From NCBI GenBank assembly GCA_937915915.1, contig CALGGN010000267.1, forward strand, positions 1 to 10,552: a stretch of 10,552 bases of DNA, read 5' to 3'. The stretch's first letter is position 1, and each line of letters opens with the position of its first letter. The notes under the pieces are model-generated. The model saw only the letters and a list, made by a program, of their open reading frames with translations. It made no database searches and was not told the origin of the DNA. Origin of the DNA: an uncultured Selenomonas sp. GTDB taxonomy: Bacteria; Bacillota; Negativicutes; Selenomonadales; Selenomonadaceae. The translations under genes were made by a program, and so were the position numbers. Positions 1-6,880 of the stretch are shown piece after piece.

Positions 1-39
1 AATGCACCTTGCCAGTAGTTAAGAACCGTTGTAAACTCC

Positions 40-60
40 GTGCAAAACGGTGTTTTGCAC
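40..60. repeat. Perfect 9-bp palindrome upstream of the decarboxylase gene
   Basis: The arm gtgcaaaac (40-48) is followed by the 3-base spacer ggt and then gttttgcac (52-60), its exact reverse complement. It lies about 100 bases upstream of the decarboxylase start. Its right arm overlaps the -35 part of a weak promoter candidate (55-83), so it could be an operator. It could equally be part of an intergenic repeat or the terminator of a gene to the left of the window, although no T-run follows it. The symmetry is seen directly; the role is inferred. Confidence 0.5.
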
Positions 61-83
61 TACGCCCTTACACGAACTCTAAA
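55..83 (+). promoter_or_regulatory. Weak candidate sigma-70 promoter for the decarboxylase gene
   Basis: TTGCAC (55-60) and TCTAAA (78-83) are separated by 17 bases. Each hexamer matches the consensus only partly. Transcription would start near position 90, giving a leader of about 70 bases before the ATG at 161. The -35 box overlaps the right arm of the palindrome at 40-60. This is the best pair I can see upstream of the gene, but a promoter outside the window or a chance match is possible. Confidence 0.3.
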
Positions 84-121
84 CTCATCTGCGTCCTTCG
101 GACTTGATTCGCTAAGAGTTC
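74..121 (+). repeat. Imperfect long hairpin in the decarboxylase leader
   Basis: The outer arms gaactct (74-80) and agagttc (115-121) are exact reverse complements. Between them atc (87-89) can pair with gat (106-108), and gtcc/ggac (93-96/100-103) closes a 3-base loop. The structure has several internal mismatches. It may be a folded 5' leader or a degenerate intergenic palindromic repeat. No T-run follows, so it is not a convincing terminator, and I recognise no riboswitch class. Confidence 0.4.
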
Positions 122-160
122 ATAGTAAGTCAAGCGGCCATTACGGAATGGGAGAGTGTT

Positions 161-1333
161 ATGAAAGGGTTTCAGCTGACGGAAAAGGAAATCAATCAGA
201 TTGTGGAAAAATATCCGACGCCGTTTTTGGTGTCGTCTTTAGAGGAAATGCGGGATAATTACCGCTTTTTGCGGAAGCATTTGCCCAAAACAGGGATTTA
301 CTACGCCATGAAGGCCAATCCGACGCCTGCCATGCTGCAGTGCATGTACGATATGGGGGCCAGCTTCGACGTTGCCTCCGCAGGCGAGATGGAGCAGCTC
401 CATGCCTTGGGGATTCCGGGAAAGCGCATGATCTACGCGAATCCCGTGAAGGATGTCCGCGGGCTGGCGATGGCGGAGAGGCTGGGCGTCCGGCGATATA
501 CCTTCGATGACAAGAGCGAAATCTCCAAGATTGCTGCGCGCATCCCGAATGCAGAGGTCATGGTGCGCATCCGCGTGGTGAACCGCAACGTGCTTGTCGA
601 TCTCAATACAAAATTCGGCGCCGCTCCCGATGAGGCTCTGGATCTCCTGCAAATGGCGGGACACGCGGGCCTGAATCCCATCGGCATCTGCTTCCATGTG
701 GGCAGCCAGTCCCTTTCCACGGAAGCCTATGAGGACGCGCTGGAGCTGTGCAGAGAGCTTTTCGACGAGGCAGAGACGCGCGGCATGCACCTCACCCATC
801 TCGACATCGGCGGCGGTCTTCCCGTGCCTTCGGCGGAAGGGCTTTCCGTGAATCTGAAGGAAATGCTCGAAGCCATCCATGCGCGCATGGAAGCGCTTTT
901 CCCCGACACAGATATCTGGATGGAACCCGGCAGGTTCCTCTGCGGCACCGCTGTGAATCTGGTGACCTCCGTCATCGGCACAAAGGAGCGCAACGGACAC
1001 GCTTGGTATGTGCTGGACGAGAGCATATACGGCACGCTTTCCGGCATCATCTTCGACCACTGGATCTATCCGATGCACTGGTTCCGCACAGGCGAGGAGC
1101 GCATTTCCTCCTTCGTCGGGCCAAGTTGCGACTCCATCGATGTGCTGCGCAGGGATATCATGGTCCCGCGGCTCTACATCGGCGACAAGGTGCTCTTCAC
1201 GAACATCGGCGCCTACAGCTCCGTATCCGCATCCCGCTTCAACGGCTTCGAAATCGCGCCTACCCTGATCTGGGAGGACTTGTTCCAGGAAGACCTTCCC
1301 GCGGATTTGAGCAGAGTAGAAATGGTATCCTAA
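161..1333 (+). CDS. ldc: Lysine/ornithine decarboxylase, PLP-dependent (fold type III, Selenomonas LDC type)
   Basis: This 390-residue cytoplasmic enzyme should decarboxylate L-lysine to cadaverine and probably L-ornithine to putrescine. Its sequence follows the S. ruminantium enzyme (about 393 residues) along nearly its whole length, as I recall that sequence. Visible motifs are the PLP lysine in YAMKANP (Lys51), HVGSQ (179-183), LDIGGG (214-219), EPGR (255-258), the catalytic GPSCD with Cys323 and Asp324, and GAYSS with Tyr352. The N-terminal part forms the PLP barrel, and the C-terminal beta domain supplies residues across the dimer interface. At the positions reported to set lysine versus ornithine preference it has Thr44, Gly45, Ile46, Pro54 and Ser322. 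The last two and Gly45 match the dual-specificity Selenomonas enzyme. The ATG at 161 follows the ribosome binding site GGGAGAG (150-156). In Selenomonas, cadaverine is covalently attached to peptidoglycan and helps anchor the outer membrane, so this may be an envelope gene. It is monocistronic and followed by a terminator. Diaminopimelate or carboxynorspermidine decarboxylase is a less likely reading. Confidence 0.93.
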   Translation: MKGFQLTEKEINQIVEKYPTPFLVSSLEEMRDNYRFLRKHLPKTGIYYAMKANPTPAMLQCMYDMGASFDVASAGEMEQLHALGIPGKRMIYANPVKDVRGLAMAERLGVRRYTFDDKSEISKIAARIPNAEVMVRIRVVNRNVLVDLNTKFGAAPDEALDLLQMAGHAGLNPIGICFHVGSQSLSTEAYEDALELCRELFDEAETRGMHLTHLDIGGGLPVPSAEGLSVNLKEMLEAIHARMEALFPDTDIWMEPGRFLCGTAVNLVTSVIGTKERNGHAWYVLDESIYGTLSGIIFDHWIYPMHWFRTGEERISSFVGPSCDSIDVLRRDIMVPRLYIGDKVLFTNIGAYSSVSASRFNGFEIAPTLIWEDLFQEDLPADLSRVEMVS

Positions 1334-1358
1334 CCAAGAATTTGATAAATACAAAGAC

Positions 1359-1410
1359 AGCCCCCACGGATGAGCAAATGCTGCCCGTGGGGGCTTCGTA
1401 TCTTTATAGA
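1359..1410. terminator. Bidirectional Rho-independent terminator between convergent genes
   Basis: The 11-base arms agcccccacgg (1359-1369) and ccgtgggggct (1385-1395) are perfect reverse complements around a 15-base loop. On the + strand the stem is followed by tcgtatcttt. On the - strand it is followed by gtctttgtattt. It sits 25 bases after the decarboxylase stop and 31 bases past the stop of the convergent gene, so it can serve both. Confidence 0.85.
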
Positions 1411-1426
1411 ACGTGAACCCTGTCTC

Positions 1427-2950
1427 CTATGCCAAGATATCAACGTTCGCTGCAATAATGGATTTCAGTGCCTTTTCGTAATATCCCTGCTTTTCTGCTT
1501 CAAAACTGTCCATGAGCTTCTCGCTGACGGAGAGCCATGCATCGTGGATCTTCGTCAACCTTTCCACGCCGTCCCTTGGCTGCGCCGTGGATGTCCCCTT
1601 GTCCTCCGTCTCAAAGGCAAAGGGCTGAGGCGATTCCACTCTTTCATCCACGCGGCGAAGCTGATCGGTGAACTCCGTGTCCTTATCCTCCGGATTGCGC
1701 TTTTTCAGTACATCCCCTGCTGACTCAAAGCTCCTGTCATGCTCCTTCCCCAGAAGCTCGTCCAGCAGGTTCCCTTCCTCCTCCGCTGCGCGCCGCTGCA
1801 TTTCGAGGAAGGACAACCCCTGCTCCGTCCCTTTGGATTCGTCCTCCGTCTTTTTTTCGTGGGCAGCGTCTATCGGTTTCTCCGCACTGCCGTATGTCCC
1901 GGCAGCGGCATCTTTCACCTCTTGCTCAAACTGCTCGCTTGCGGTATCAATGGTCTGGCCGGTCCGGGAAGCAGCGATCATCCTGCGGATCTGATTGACA
2001 AGGTCGTTTTCGCCGTACTCATCCAGAAGTCCGTTCAAGGAACTCTCAAGGGTAAAATAAAAAGAATCCTCCGTTCCAAACTCCTCCAGATAGTTGTTCA
2101 GATGATTGGCAAGAGTGCCAAAAGCCCCCTGCACGGGCCTTAGCTGCTCAACTCGGGACAGATTCTCCGGGGCAAGGGATGACCATACGGCAACCCCCTG
2201 TCTCCCATAAAGAGCGTCATACGCCTCCTCATAGGTGTCATAAGGGGTCAGGATAGCTTCAATGGATTCGGTGACAGCGTTCTCCAGATCCTGTCTGAGG
2301 TCTGCCCTTGCAGCGGCAATCTCCTCTTCCCTGCTGACGGTCTCTTCGATGCCAGTCTCCTCCGTCCATCGATAATGCTGGGTCTGGATTTCCGTCACGG
2401 GTGTGTATATGGGCGTGAAGACGGCATTGCCCTCCCATCCTGCAACGGTCTTCAGCGTCTGTCCTAAATCCTGTTGCGCCAGAGAGATGCCGCTCTCACT
2501 CGCCGTTGCAGAAACATCAAGGACATTTCCGGACGCGAATCTTGCGGTAATGGCTTCCATCCGCTGCCGCTCTTCCTGAGGATCCACGGGACTTCCCGTC
2601 GACTGGTAGTTCTCGTTCATCCTCCTGAACTGCTCAATGCTCGTTTCCAAAGCGGCAAGCTCATCCGTCCTTGTCCAGCCCGAACCCGCGGACGAAGATA
2701 TTTGAGCCGCAGCCCCCGATACGTAGGTGAGCCAGTTTTTTGCCCGCTCGCTGATATCCACCTGATACGCATCCGTATCGAAAATGCTGTTCTTGGATAC
2801 GTCCATCGCATCCCGATTGCGCTCTCCGATCGTCTTTCCCCGAATCGCCTCACTCACATTTGCTCCGCCATCAGCCTCTGCTCCGGCTTTGCCGTTCAGT
2901 TGGTAATTGACAAAGCTGGCGCTCGCTCCATCCCCTTTTCCGATCATCAT
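1427..2950 (-). CDS. Hypothetical protein, acidic, cysteine-free, no recognised family
   Basis: I do not recognise this 507-residue protein. It shows no signal peptide or transmembrane segment and no cysteine. It is rich in Glu, Asp, Ala and Gln and looks mostly helical. Residues 1-45 are polar and Gly/Ala-rich. A short VDISERAK stretch lies at 64-71; similar 'D.VDIS..A' peptides occur, from memory, in some flagellum-associated and small uncharacterised Firmicutes proteins. Residues about 335-450 are highly charged and probably flexible, followed by a helical C-terminal 50 residues. The chosen ATG (2948-2950) has AAAGGAG (2961-2967) 10 bases upstream. An in-frame ATG at 3061 would add 37 residues, but its first codons come from the palindromic element and it has no convincing ribosome binding site. 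The gene stands alone and shares a terminator with the convergent decarboxylase. Lack of cysteine would suit an exported protein or one interacting with the flagellum or envelope, but that is inference. Confidence 0.8.
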   Translation of the reverse strand: MMIGKGDGASASFVNYQLNGKAGAEADGGANVSEAIRGKTIGERNRDAMDVSKNSIFDTDAYQVDISERAKNWLTYVSGAAAQISSSAGSGWTRTDELAALETSIEQFRRMNENYQSTGSPVDPQEERQRMEAITARFASGNVLDVSATASESGISLAQQDLGQTLKTVAGWEGNAVFTPIYTPVTEIQTQHYRWTEETGIEETVSREEEIAAARADLRQDLENAVTESIEAILTPYDTYEEAYDALYGRQGVAVWSSLAPENLSRVEQLRPVQGAFGTLANHLNNYLEEFGTEDSFYFTLESSLNGLLDEYGENDLVNQIRRMIAASRTGQTIDTASEQFEQEVKDAAAGTYGSAEKPIDAAHEKKTEDESKGTEQGLSFLEMQRRAAEEEGNLLDELLGKEHDRSFESAGDVLKKRNPEDKDTEFTDQLRRVDERVESPQPFAFETEDKGTSTAQPRDGVERLTKIHDAWLSVSEKLMDSFEAEKQGYYEKALKSIIAANVDILA

Positions 2951-2960
2951 GACGGGACCA

Positions 2961-2967
2961 CTCCTTT
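2961..2967 (-). promoter_or_regulatory. Ribosome binding site that fixes the start of the hypothetical gene
   Basis: Read on the minus strand this is AAAGGAG, 10 bases before the ATG at 2950. It favours that start over the in-frame ATG at 3061. Confidence 0.75.
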
Positions 2968-3030
2968 GGTTCTTCCAGACAAATACAAAACACTCCATTC
3001 TGTATATCGTCATTTGAGGGGGATTCCTTA

Positions 3031-3215
3031 AGGAAACGCTGATTAAATGAGCTTTTGTCATTGTCGAAGGATTTTTCTGTCAGGCAAGAAAGATGCCGTG
3101 AAGTCGTAGCGACGCGCAGCTAGTCCTTTAGGGCAGAGCTACGTCGAACGGCATCTGACGAAGCATGATAGAAAAAGACTCGGCAAGGGCAAAAGGGAAT
3201 TAATCAGTGTTTCCC
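3031..3215. mobile_element. MITE-like palindromic element, no coding capacity
   Basis: The left end aggaaacgctgattaa (3031-3046) and the reverse complement of the right end (3200-3215, gggaaacactgattaa) agree at 14 of 16 bases. The imperfect pairing continues inward for most of the length. It includes perfect inner arms gatgccgt/acggcatc (3092-3099/3148-3155) and cgtagc/gctacg (3105-3110/3138-3143), so the whole element can fold into one long hairpin. The dinucleotide TA flanks both ends (3029-3030 and 3216-3217), as expected for a TA-duplicating IS630/mariner-type element, but two bases are weak evidence. It carries no convincing gene. It sits exactly between the fic stop codon and the upstream region of the hypothetical gene. 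It could also be a large intergenic palindromic repeat with another origin. Confidence 0.75.
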
Positions 3216-4360
3216 TAGGTGTCCTTCCTAAGAATATCCAGATACTCCTCATAGGCGAAGACGAGCGCCTTGCCGGATTTGGCGGAGTATCTCAGAATAT
3301 CCATGTTGCACATCGTTGCAATGTAATTTGCCGTACCATTTCTGGACAGTCCGAGCGCAGCGGCAGTCTTGACCGTTGCAATAATCGGATTTCTTTCAAT
3401 ATAGGCAAACAGTTTCATCATATTTTTCCGCGAACGAGCCGGAACATCTGCCAGCTTTGCCTCATTTTTCCGGTGCAGCGCTGCAAGGCGATCGATCGTC
3501 TCGGTGGCATCTGCCGCAGTTTCGGCAACGCCCCGCAGGAAGAATTTGATCCACTGCTCGTAGTTGCCCGCCCTTCGCACCTCACTCATTCTATCGTAAT
3601 ACTCGATCCGGTTCAGTTTCAAGTAGCACGACAGGTACAACACCGGAGAAGAGATCACATTCACGCTGATCAGATACAGTGTAATCAACAATCTGCCAAC
3701 GCGGCCGTTCCCGTCAAGAAACGGATGGATCGTCTCAAACTGATAGTGAAGCAACGCCGCTTTCACCAGAGGATCCATGCCGTCATCATCATTCATGAAT
3801 TGCTCGAAGTCAGACATGCATTCGACCATGTCCTGCGGATTGGGCGGGATATAACGGGCATTCCGCAGCGTGCTTCCGGCGCCGCCGATCCAGTTCTGCG
3901 AGACGCGAAATTCACCGGGCGTCTTATCGCCACCCCGTACGCTGTTCATCAGCGTCGCGTGTGTTTCCCGGATCAAGCGGTTACACAGTGGCAGCTCCTC
4001 CATGCGCTTGATGGCAAAATTGATCGCACGGACATAGTTCACGACATCCGAGACATCTGCATCAACATTTTCATCGATCTCCGGATTCAATATATCCTCG
4101 AGCGTACATTGTGTCCCCTCGATTTGTGAGGATACCAGCGCCTCTTTCCTGACATACATGGATATAAACAAATCCTTGTTTGGAATGCGGTCAGACAACC
4201 CTTCAAGCAACGCCAGCCGCTTGTGTGCGTCAATCAAAAGCTGCCGCATCTCGGAATCGATTTCAGTATTCGGCTGTGGGGGCAGCGGCTGCGGATAAAA
4301 GGAGGAGTATGCCATCTCCCCTCTGAGGTTCTGCACCGTTCTCCCTGCGCGATTCTTCAT
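3215..4360 (-). CDS. Fic-domain protein AMP-transferase (AMPylator), class II, with C-terminal winged helix
   Basis: This 381-residue cytoplasmic enzyme should transfer AMP from ATP to a hydroxyl side chain of a target protein. The Fic core motif HPFLDGNGRVGR lies at 212-223, with catalytic His212, the metal-binding Asp216 and the anion-hole Asn218-Gly219-Arg220 plus Arg223. The autoinhibitory helix motif (S/T)xxxE(G/N) appears N-terminal to the core as SSQIEG (77-82), with inhibitory Glu81. This makes it class II, held in check within one chain, and no separate antitoxin gene is present. Residues about 20-55 (PQPLPP and following) match the Fic_N region, the target-flap region is around 157-173, and residues about 310-375 look like a winged helix-turn-helix. 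The ATG at 4360 follows AGGAGG (4368-4373) by 7 bases. An upstream in-frame ATG at 4495 falls inside the neighbouring gene's terminator and is rejected. The gene has its own promoter with an overlapping palindrome, suggesting autoregulation. The TAG stop (3215-3217) straddles the edge of the palindromic element. The target is unknown. Confidence 0.93.
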   Translation of the reverse strand: MKNRAGRTVQNLRGEMAYSSFYPQPLPPQPNTEIDSEMRQLLIDAHKRLALLEGLSDRIPNKDLFISMYVRKEALVSSQIEGTQCTLEDILNPEIDENVDADVSDVVNYVRAINFAIKRMEELPLCNRLIRETHATLMNSVRGGDKTPGEFRVSQNWIGGAGSTLRNARYIPPNPQDMVECMSDFEQFMNDDDGMDPLVKAALLHYQFETIHPFLDGNGRVGRLLITLYLISVNVISSPVLYLSCYLKLNRIEYYDRMSEVRRAGNYEQWIKFFLRGVAETAADATETIDRLAALHRKNEAKLADVPARSRKNMMKLFAYIERNPIIATVKTAAALGLSRNGTANYIATMCNMDILRYSAKSGKALVFAYEEYLDILRKDT

Positions 4361-4367
4361 GCCGTAC

Positions 4368-4373
4368 CCTCCT
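4368..4373 (-). promoter_or_regulatory. Ribosome binding site of fic
   Basis: On the minus strand this reads AGGAGG, 7 bases before the ATG at 4360. It decides that start over the in-frame ATG at 4495. Confidence 0.85.
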
Positions 4374-4393
4374 AATTTGAATTTTCTACCGTC

Positions 4394-4422
4394 AGTATAA
4401 TTCATCAAACTCACAAAATCAA
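4394..4422 (-). promoter_or_regulatory. Sigma-70 promoter of the fic gene
   Basis: Read on the minus strand, TTGATT (4422-4417) and TATACT (4399-4394) are separated by exactly 17 bases. The -10 box differs from consensus at one position and the -35 box at two. Transcription should begin near 4387, giving a leader of about 27 bases that contains the AGGAGG site. The promoter lies downstream of the cyclase terminator, so fic is probably its own transcription unit. Confidence 0.75.
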
Positions 4423-4436
4423 TATTTTGTGAGTTT
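4407..4436. promoter_or_regulatory. Perfect 13-bp inverted repeat over the fic promoter, candidate operator
   Basis: The arm aaactcacaaaat (4407-4419) and its exact reverse complement attttgtgagttt (4424-4436) flank a 4-base centre. The repeat covers the whole -35 hexamer of the fic promoter and half of the spacer. A protein bound here would block RNA polymerase. The Fic protein itself has a C-terminal winged helix and is the obvious candidate repressor. The symmetry is seen in the sequence; the operator role is inferred. As RNA it would form a hairpin, but it lies upstream of the predicted start site, so a DNA-level role is favoured. Confidence 0.7.
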
Positions 4437-4467
4437 TGGGTCGATACAATTCTCATAGCAAAATCAC

Positions 4468-4508
4468 AAAACAGCGGCCAAATGAATTTCTTCATATGGT
4501 CGCTGCTT
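4468..4508 (-). terminator. Nested-hairpin terminator of the cyclase operon
   Basis: On the minus strand, about 23 bases after the cyclase stop, agcagcgacc (4508-4499) can pair with ggccgctgtt, allowing one mismatch and one G-U pair. Inside, atgaa and ttcat form a perfect 5-bp stem closed by the tetraloop gaaa. A short run of T follows (gttttgtgatttt). This ends the cyclase transcript before the fic promoter. Confidence 0.65.
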
Positions 4509-4530
4509 TAAGGTTGCATGTGTCTTTATC

Positions 4531-6828
4531 TCAATCCGTCCGATGCGCCTTGAGGGCTGTCTTATGCTCATACATGGCGTCGTCCGCCTGCTGGAATACG
4601 TTTGCGTACGCCATGCCCTGCTGATAGAGACCGAGGCCTCTCGCCACGGACACCGGCAGGACTGTCCCTTCGACCTCGAAGGATTCCTCTGTGAGCTTCT
4701 GATCAAAGGCGGCGAACAGCTCGTCTCTGTGCTCATAATCGTGATGCTCCAAAATCGCCACAAACTCGTCTCCCCCGATGCGGAAGACGGGGCTGTGGGC
4801 GAATACCTTGCAGATGGTGCGGGCAGCGCGGCGGATCAGCTCGTTGCCCGCCTCATGCCCATAGGTGTCATTGGTCCGTTTCAAAAAGTTGAGGTCAAAA
4901 ACCACAATGCCGTATTGCAGGGCTCCTGCCTTGCCCTCTGTCTCCCGACGCCTGTCCAGATCCGCCGTCTCACGCATGTAGGCGGCAGCGTTCCGCAGTC
5001 CGGTCAGCTTGTCGCGATAGACGTAGACCTCCAGTTTGGAGACCATTTCCTGGATACTGTTGACCAAGACCCCCAGTTCGTACTTCGACTCCGTGGGCAG
5101 CTGCACATCCAGATCGCCTGCCGCTATCTTCCGCGCCGCCCCCGTGATCACCATCAGGGGGTGGATCCCCTTCCGCGCCAGCCAGACGCTGAAGAAGGCT
5201 ACGGCGATGACGATGAACAGCACGCCCACCACAAAGTGGATCAGCATATTGTCGCGATCCGCAAAAATATCTTCGGCAAATGCCGCAATGGTGAGCCAGA
5301 TGCCCGTGCTGAGGTAGGTCTCCGTTTCATAAAAGCCTACCTTGTTGAGCGCCGCCGCGAGATCCGGCTGATTGACGTAGAGCACGCCCCCATTTTTGTC
5401 CAGCAGGCGGACAAAGCCGTGCTCATAGACCGACATGCGATCAATCTCATGGATGATATAGGCGAAGTCGATATCAATCCCGACGATTCCCACAAACTTG
5501 CCGTCCTTTTGGAGCGGCGCGACATAGGAGATCATGTAGCGGCCGGCGGTCTTGTCCCAGTACGGCTCGCTGAGCTTTGCCAGATACTTTTCTTCCGGCA
5601 GGTGATAGCGATTCTGGTCCTCCCCCTCATAAAGCGCAAAGGGCGGCAGCTTGGCACCCCAGTTCTTCGGAGATCTGGTGCAAAGAAAGCCCGTTTTTCC
5701 GTCCTCCGTGGGGAGCAGCATGTAAAAGCTGATGCTTCCCGGCGAATTGCCCGCAATGGCGGAAAAGCTGCGCCGCATGCTGTCCAGATAGGCCTGCCGA
5801 TATGCCTCGTCGCCGGCAAGCCGTTCCCTGCTCTCAAGCTCATTGACTGCCAGCTGGCTCATGCTGGTGACCGCCATGATGGTATCATTGAAGGTGCGTG
5901 CCAGCCGCTCCCGATAGATGACGCTCATCTTCTGCAGATCGTTGGTCACGTGCTCGTCGATGGCCCTGCTCAGCGCCATGAAGCTGATGCTCCCCAGCAT
6001 GAAAGCCACGATGAAAAGCGTGGCCAGCTCCATCAGCATCAGATGGGTCATGAGGGAATGGCGGTATTTCATCAGCATGTAGAACAGGGCAATGAGCGTC
6101 AGATTCATCCCCGTGAGGATTTCCCCGTTGAACCGCGCCCAAGTATCGACCTGATCCAGATTGTAGATGATGCCGGACGCATCCAGCAGCGCAAACAGCC
6201 CGAAGAAAAAAACGGTGAGCATGACGACCGCCAAACGGTTCGTCTCATAGGTATTCTCCGACAGGGCCACATGGTCCTTCATGGGCATATAAAAGGGATA
6301 GCGGTAACAGATGAGGATGAAGAAAATCGGCATGCCGAAGAAAAGGGCAAGGTTGAAGTCATTCAGGAAAAGGATGCCCACAAACTCCAAGGCAGAACCG
6401 GGAGCCATGTCGGAACCCGCGAAGATCTGCCCTCTCTCCGCCGCCGTCATGGGCAGCCCCAGGAGCGCCGCGACGGTCAAGGTCGTGAGCAGCAGCACCA
6501 GAATGAACTTTTTGAGCGTCGTCCGATTGAAGGCAAAGGCGGGCTTTTCCTTGTCCAGCAAGACAAAGTGCCACACCCGATAGGGAATATAGGCAGCCAG
6601 AAACGCGGCTCCCATTTCCCTGAATCCCGTGTTTCCGTAGCGCGCAAAAAACTCTCCCGCCGCAACGCCAATCGCGCTGACAGGGCCCCACATCAGTCCC
6701 AGCACCGGCGGCAGGAACGAAGTCAATTCCACATATGCGCCGGGCACGACAAAAATGAACTTGGAATAGCCGGCCACGATGTAATAGAGCAGAGCAGCCA
6801 GCGCCAAATGCCACAATTTCCGTTTCAC
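4531..6828 (-). CDS. Membrane-bound diguanylate cyclase with Cache sensor, HAMP and GGDEF domains
   Basis: This 765-residue inner-membrane protein should make c-di-GMP from two GTP in response to an external signal. Residues 1-285 contain about seven hydrophobic segments (near 5-28, 38-60, 106-126, 150-176, 198-220, 238-255 and 265-286), an integral sensory module of MASE type or similar. Residues about 290-525 form an extracytoplasmic region resembling a double Cache domain; 'GKFVGIVGIDIDF' near 443-455 is typical. A last membrane segment (530-550) leads to a HAMP domain (about 552-603) and a GGDEF domain (about 604-760). The GGDEF active site is intact at 685-689, with DKLTG (606-610), metal ligand Asp645 and FDLNFLK. 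The inhibitory I-site RxxD usually found just before it is replaced by FAHS, so product inhibition at that site is unlikely. No EAL or HD-GYP domain is present. It starts with GTG (6826-6828) after GGAG. It lies 52 bases downstream of a sugar-binding lipoprotein gene with no terminator between, so the two are probably co-transcribed. Confidence 0.92.
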   Translation of the reverse strand: MKRKLWHLALAALLYYIVAGYSKFIFVVPGAYVELTSFLPPVLGLMWGPVSAIGVAAGEFFARYGNTGFREMGAAFLAAYIPYRVWHFVLLDKEKPAFAFNRTTLKKFILVLLLTTLTVAALLGLPMTAAERGQIFAGSDMAPGSALEFVGILFLNDFNLALFFGMPIFFILICYRYPFYMPMKDHVALSENTYETNRLAVVMLTVFFFGLFALLDASGIIYNLDQVDTWARFNGEILTGMNLTLIALFYMLMKYRHSLMTHLMLMELATLFIVAFMLGSISFMALSRAIDEHVTNDLQKMSVIYRERLARTFNDTIMAVTSMSQLAVNELESRERLAGDEAYRQAYLDSMRRSFSAIAGNSPGSISFYMLLPTEDGKTGFLCTRSPKNWGAKLPPFALYEGEDQNRYHLPEEKYLAKLSEPYWDKTAGRYMISYVAPLQKDGKFVGIVGIDIDFAYIIHEIDRMSVYEHGFVRLLDKNGGVLYVNQPDLAAALNKVGFYETETYLSTGIWLTIAAFAEDIFADRDNMLIHFVVGVLFIVIAVAFFSVWLARKGIHPLMVITGAARKIAAGDLDVQLPTESKYELGVLVNSIQEMVSKLEVYVYRDKLTGLRNAAAYMRETADLDRRRETEGKAGALQYGIVVFDLNFLKRTNDTYGHEAGNELIRRAARTICKVFAHSPVFRIGGDEFVAILEHHDYEHRDELFAAFDQKLTEESFEVEGTVLPVSVARGLGLYQQGMAYANVFQQADDAMYEHKTALKAHRTD

Positions 6829-6880
6829 CAGCTGCTCCGCCCTTTCTTTGAGTTTATGCTTCTATGCTGTCCGTCCTTTG

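Noticed and set aside
239..1354. A 371-codon open frame on the - strand opposite the decarboxylase gene
   Set aside because: The + strand encodes a near full-length match to a known enzyme. The antisense frame shows no family features.
2951..3061. N-terminal extension of the unknown gene to the ATG at 3061
   Set aside because: The first codons are read from the palindromic element, and a strong ribosome binding site precedes the ATG at 2950.
3215..4360. Fic as half of a classical toxin-antitoxin pair
   Set aside because: The inhibitory helix motif is within the same chain (class II), and no small antitoxin gene precedes it.
4361..4495. N-terminal extension of the Fic protein to the ATG at 4495
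   Set aside because: The ATG lies within the cyclase terminator and upstream of the fic promoter, so it would not be on the fic transcript. AGGAGG precedes the ATG at 4360.
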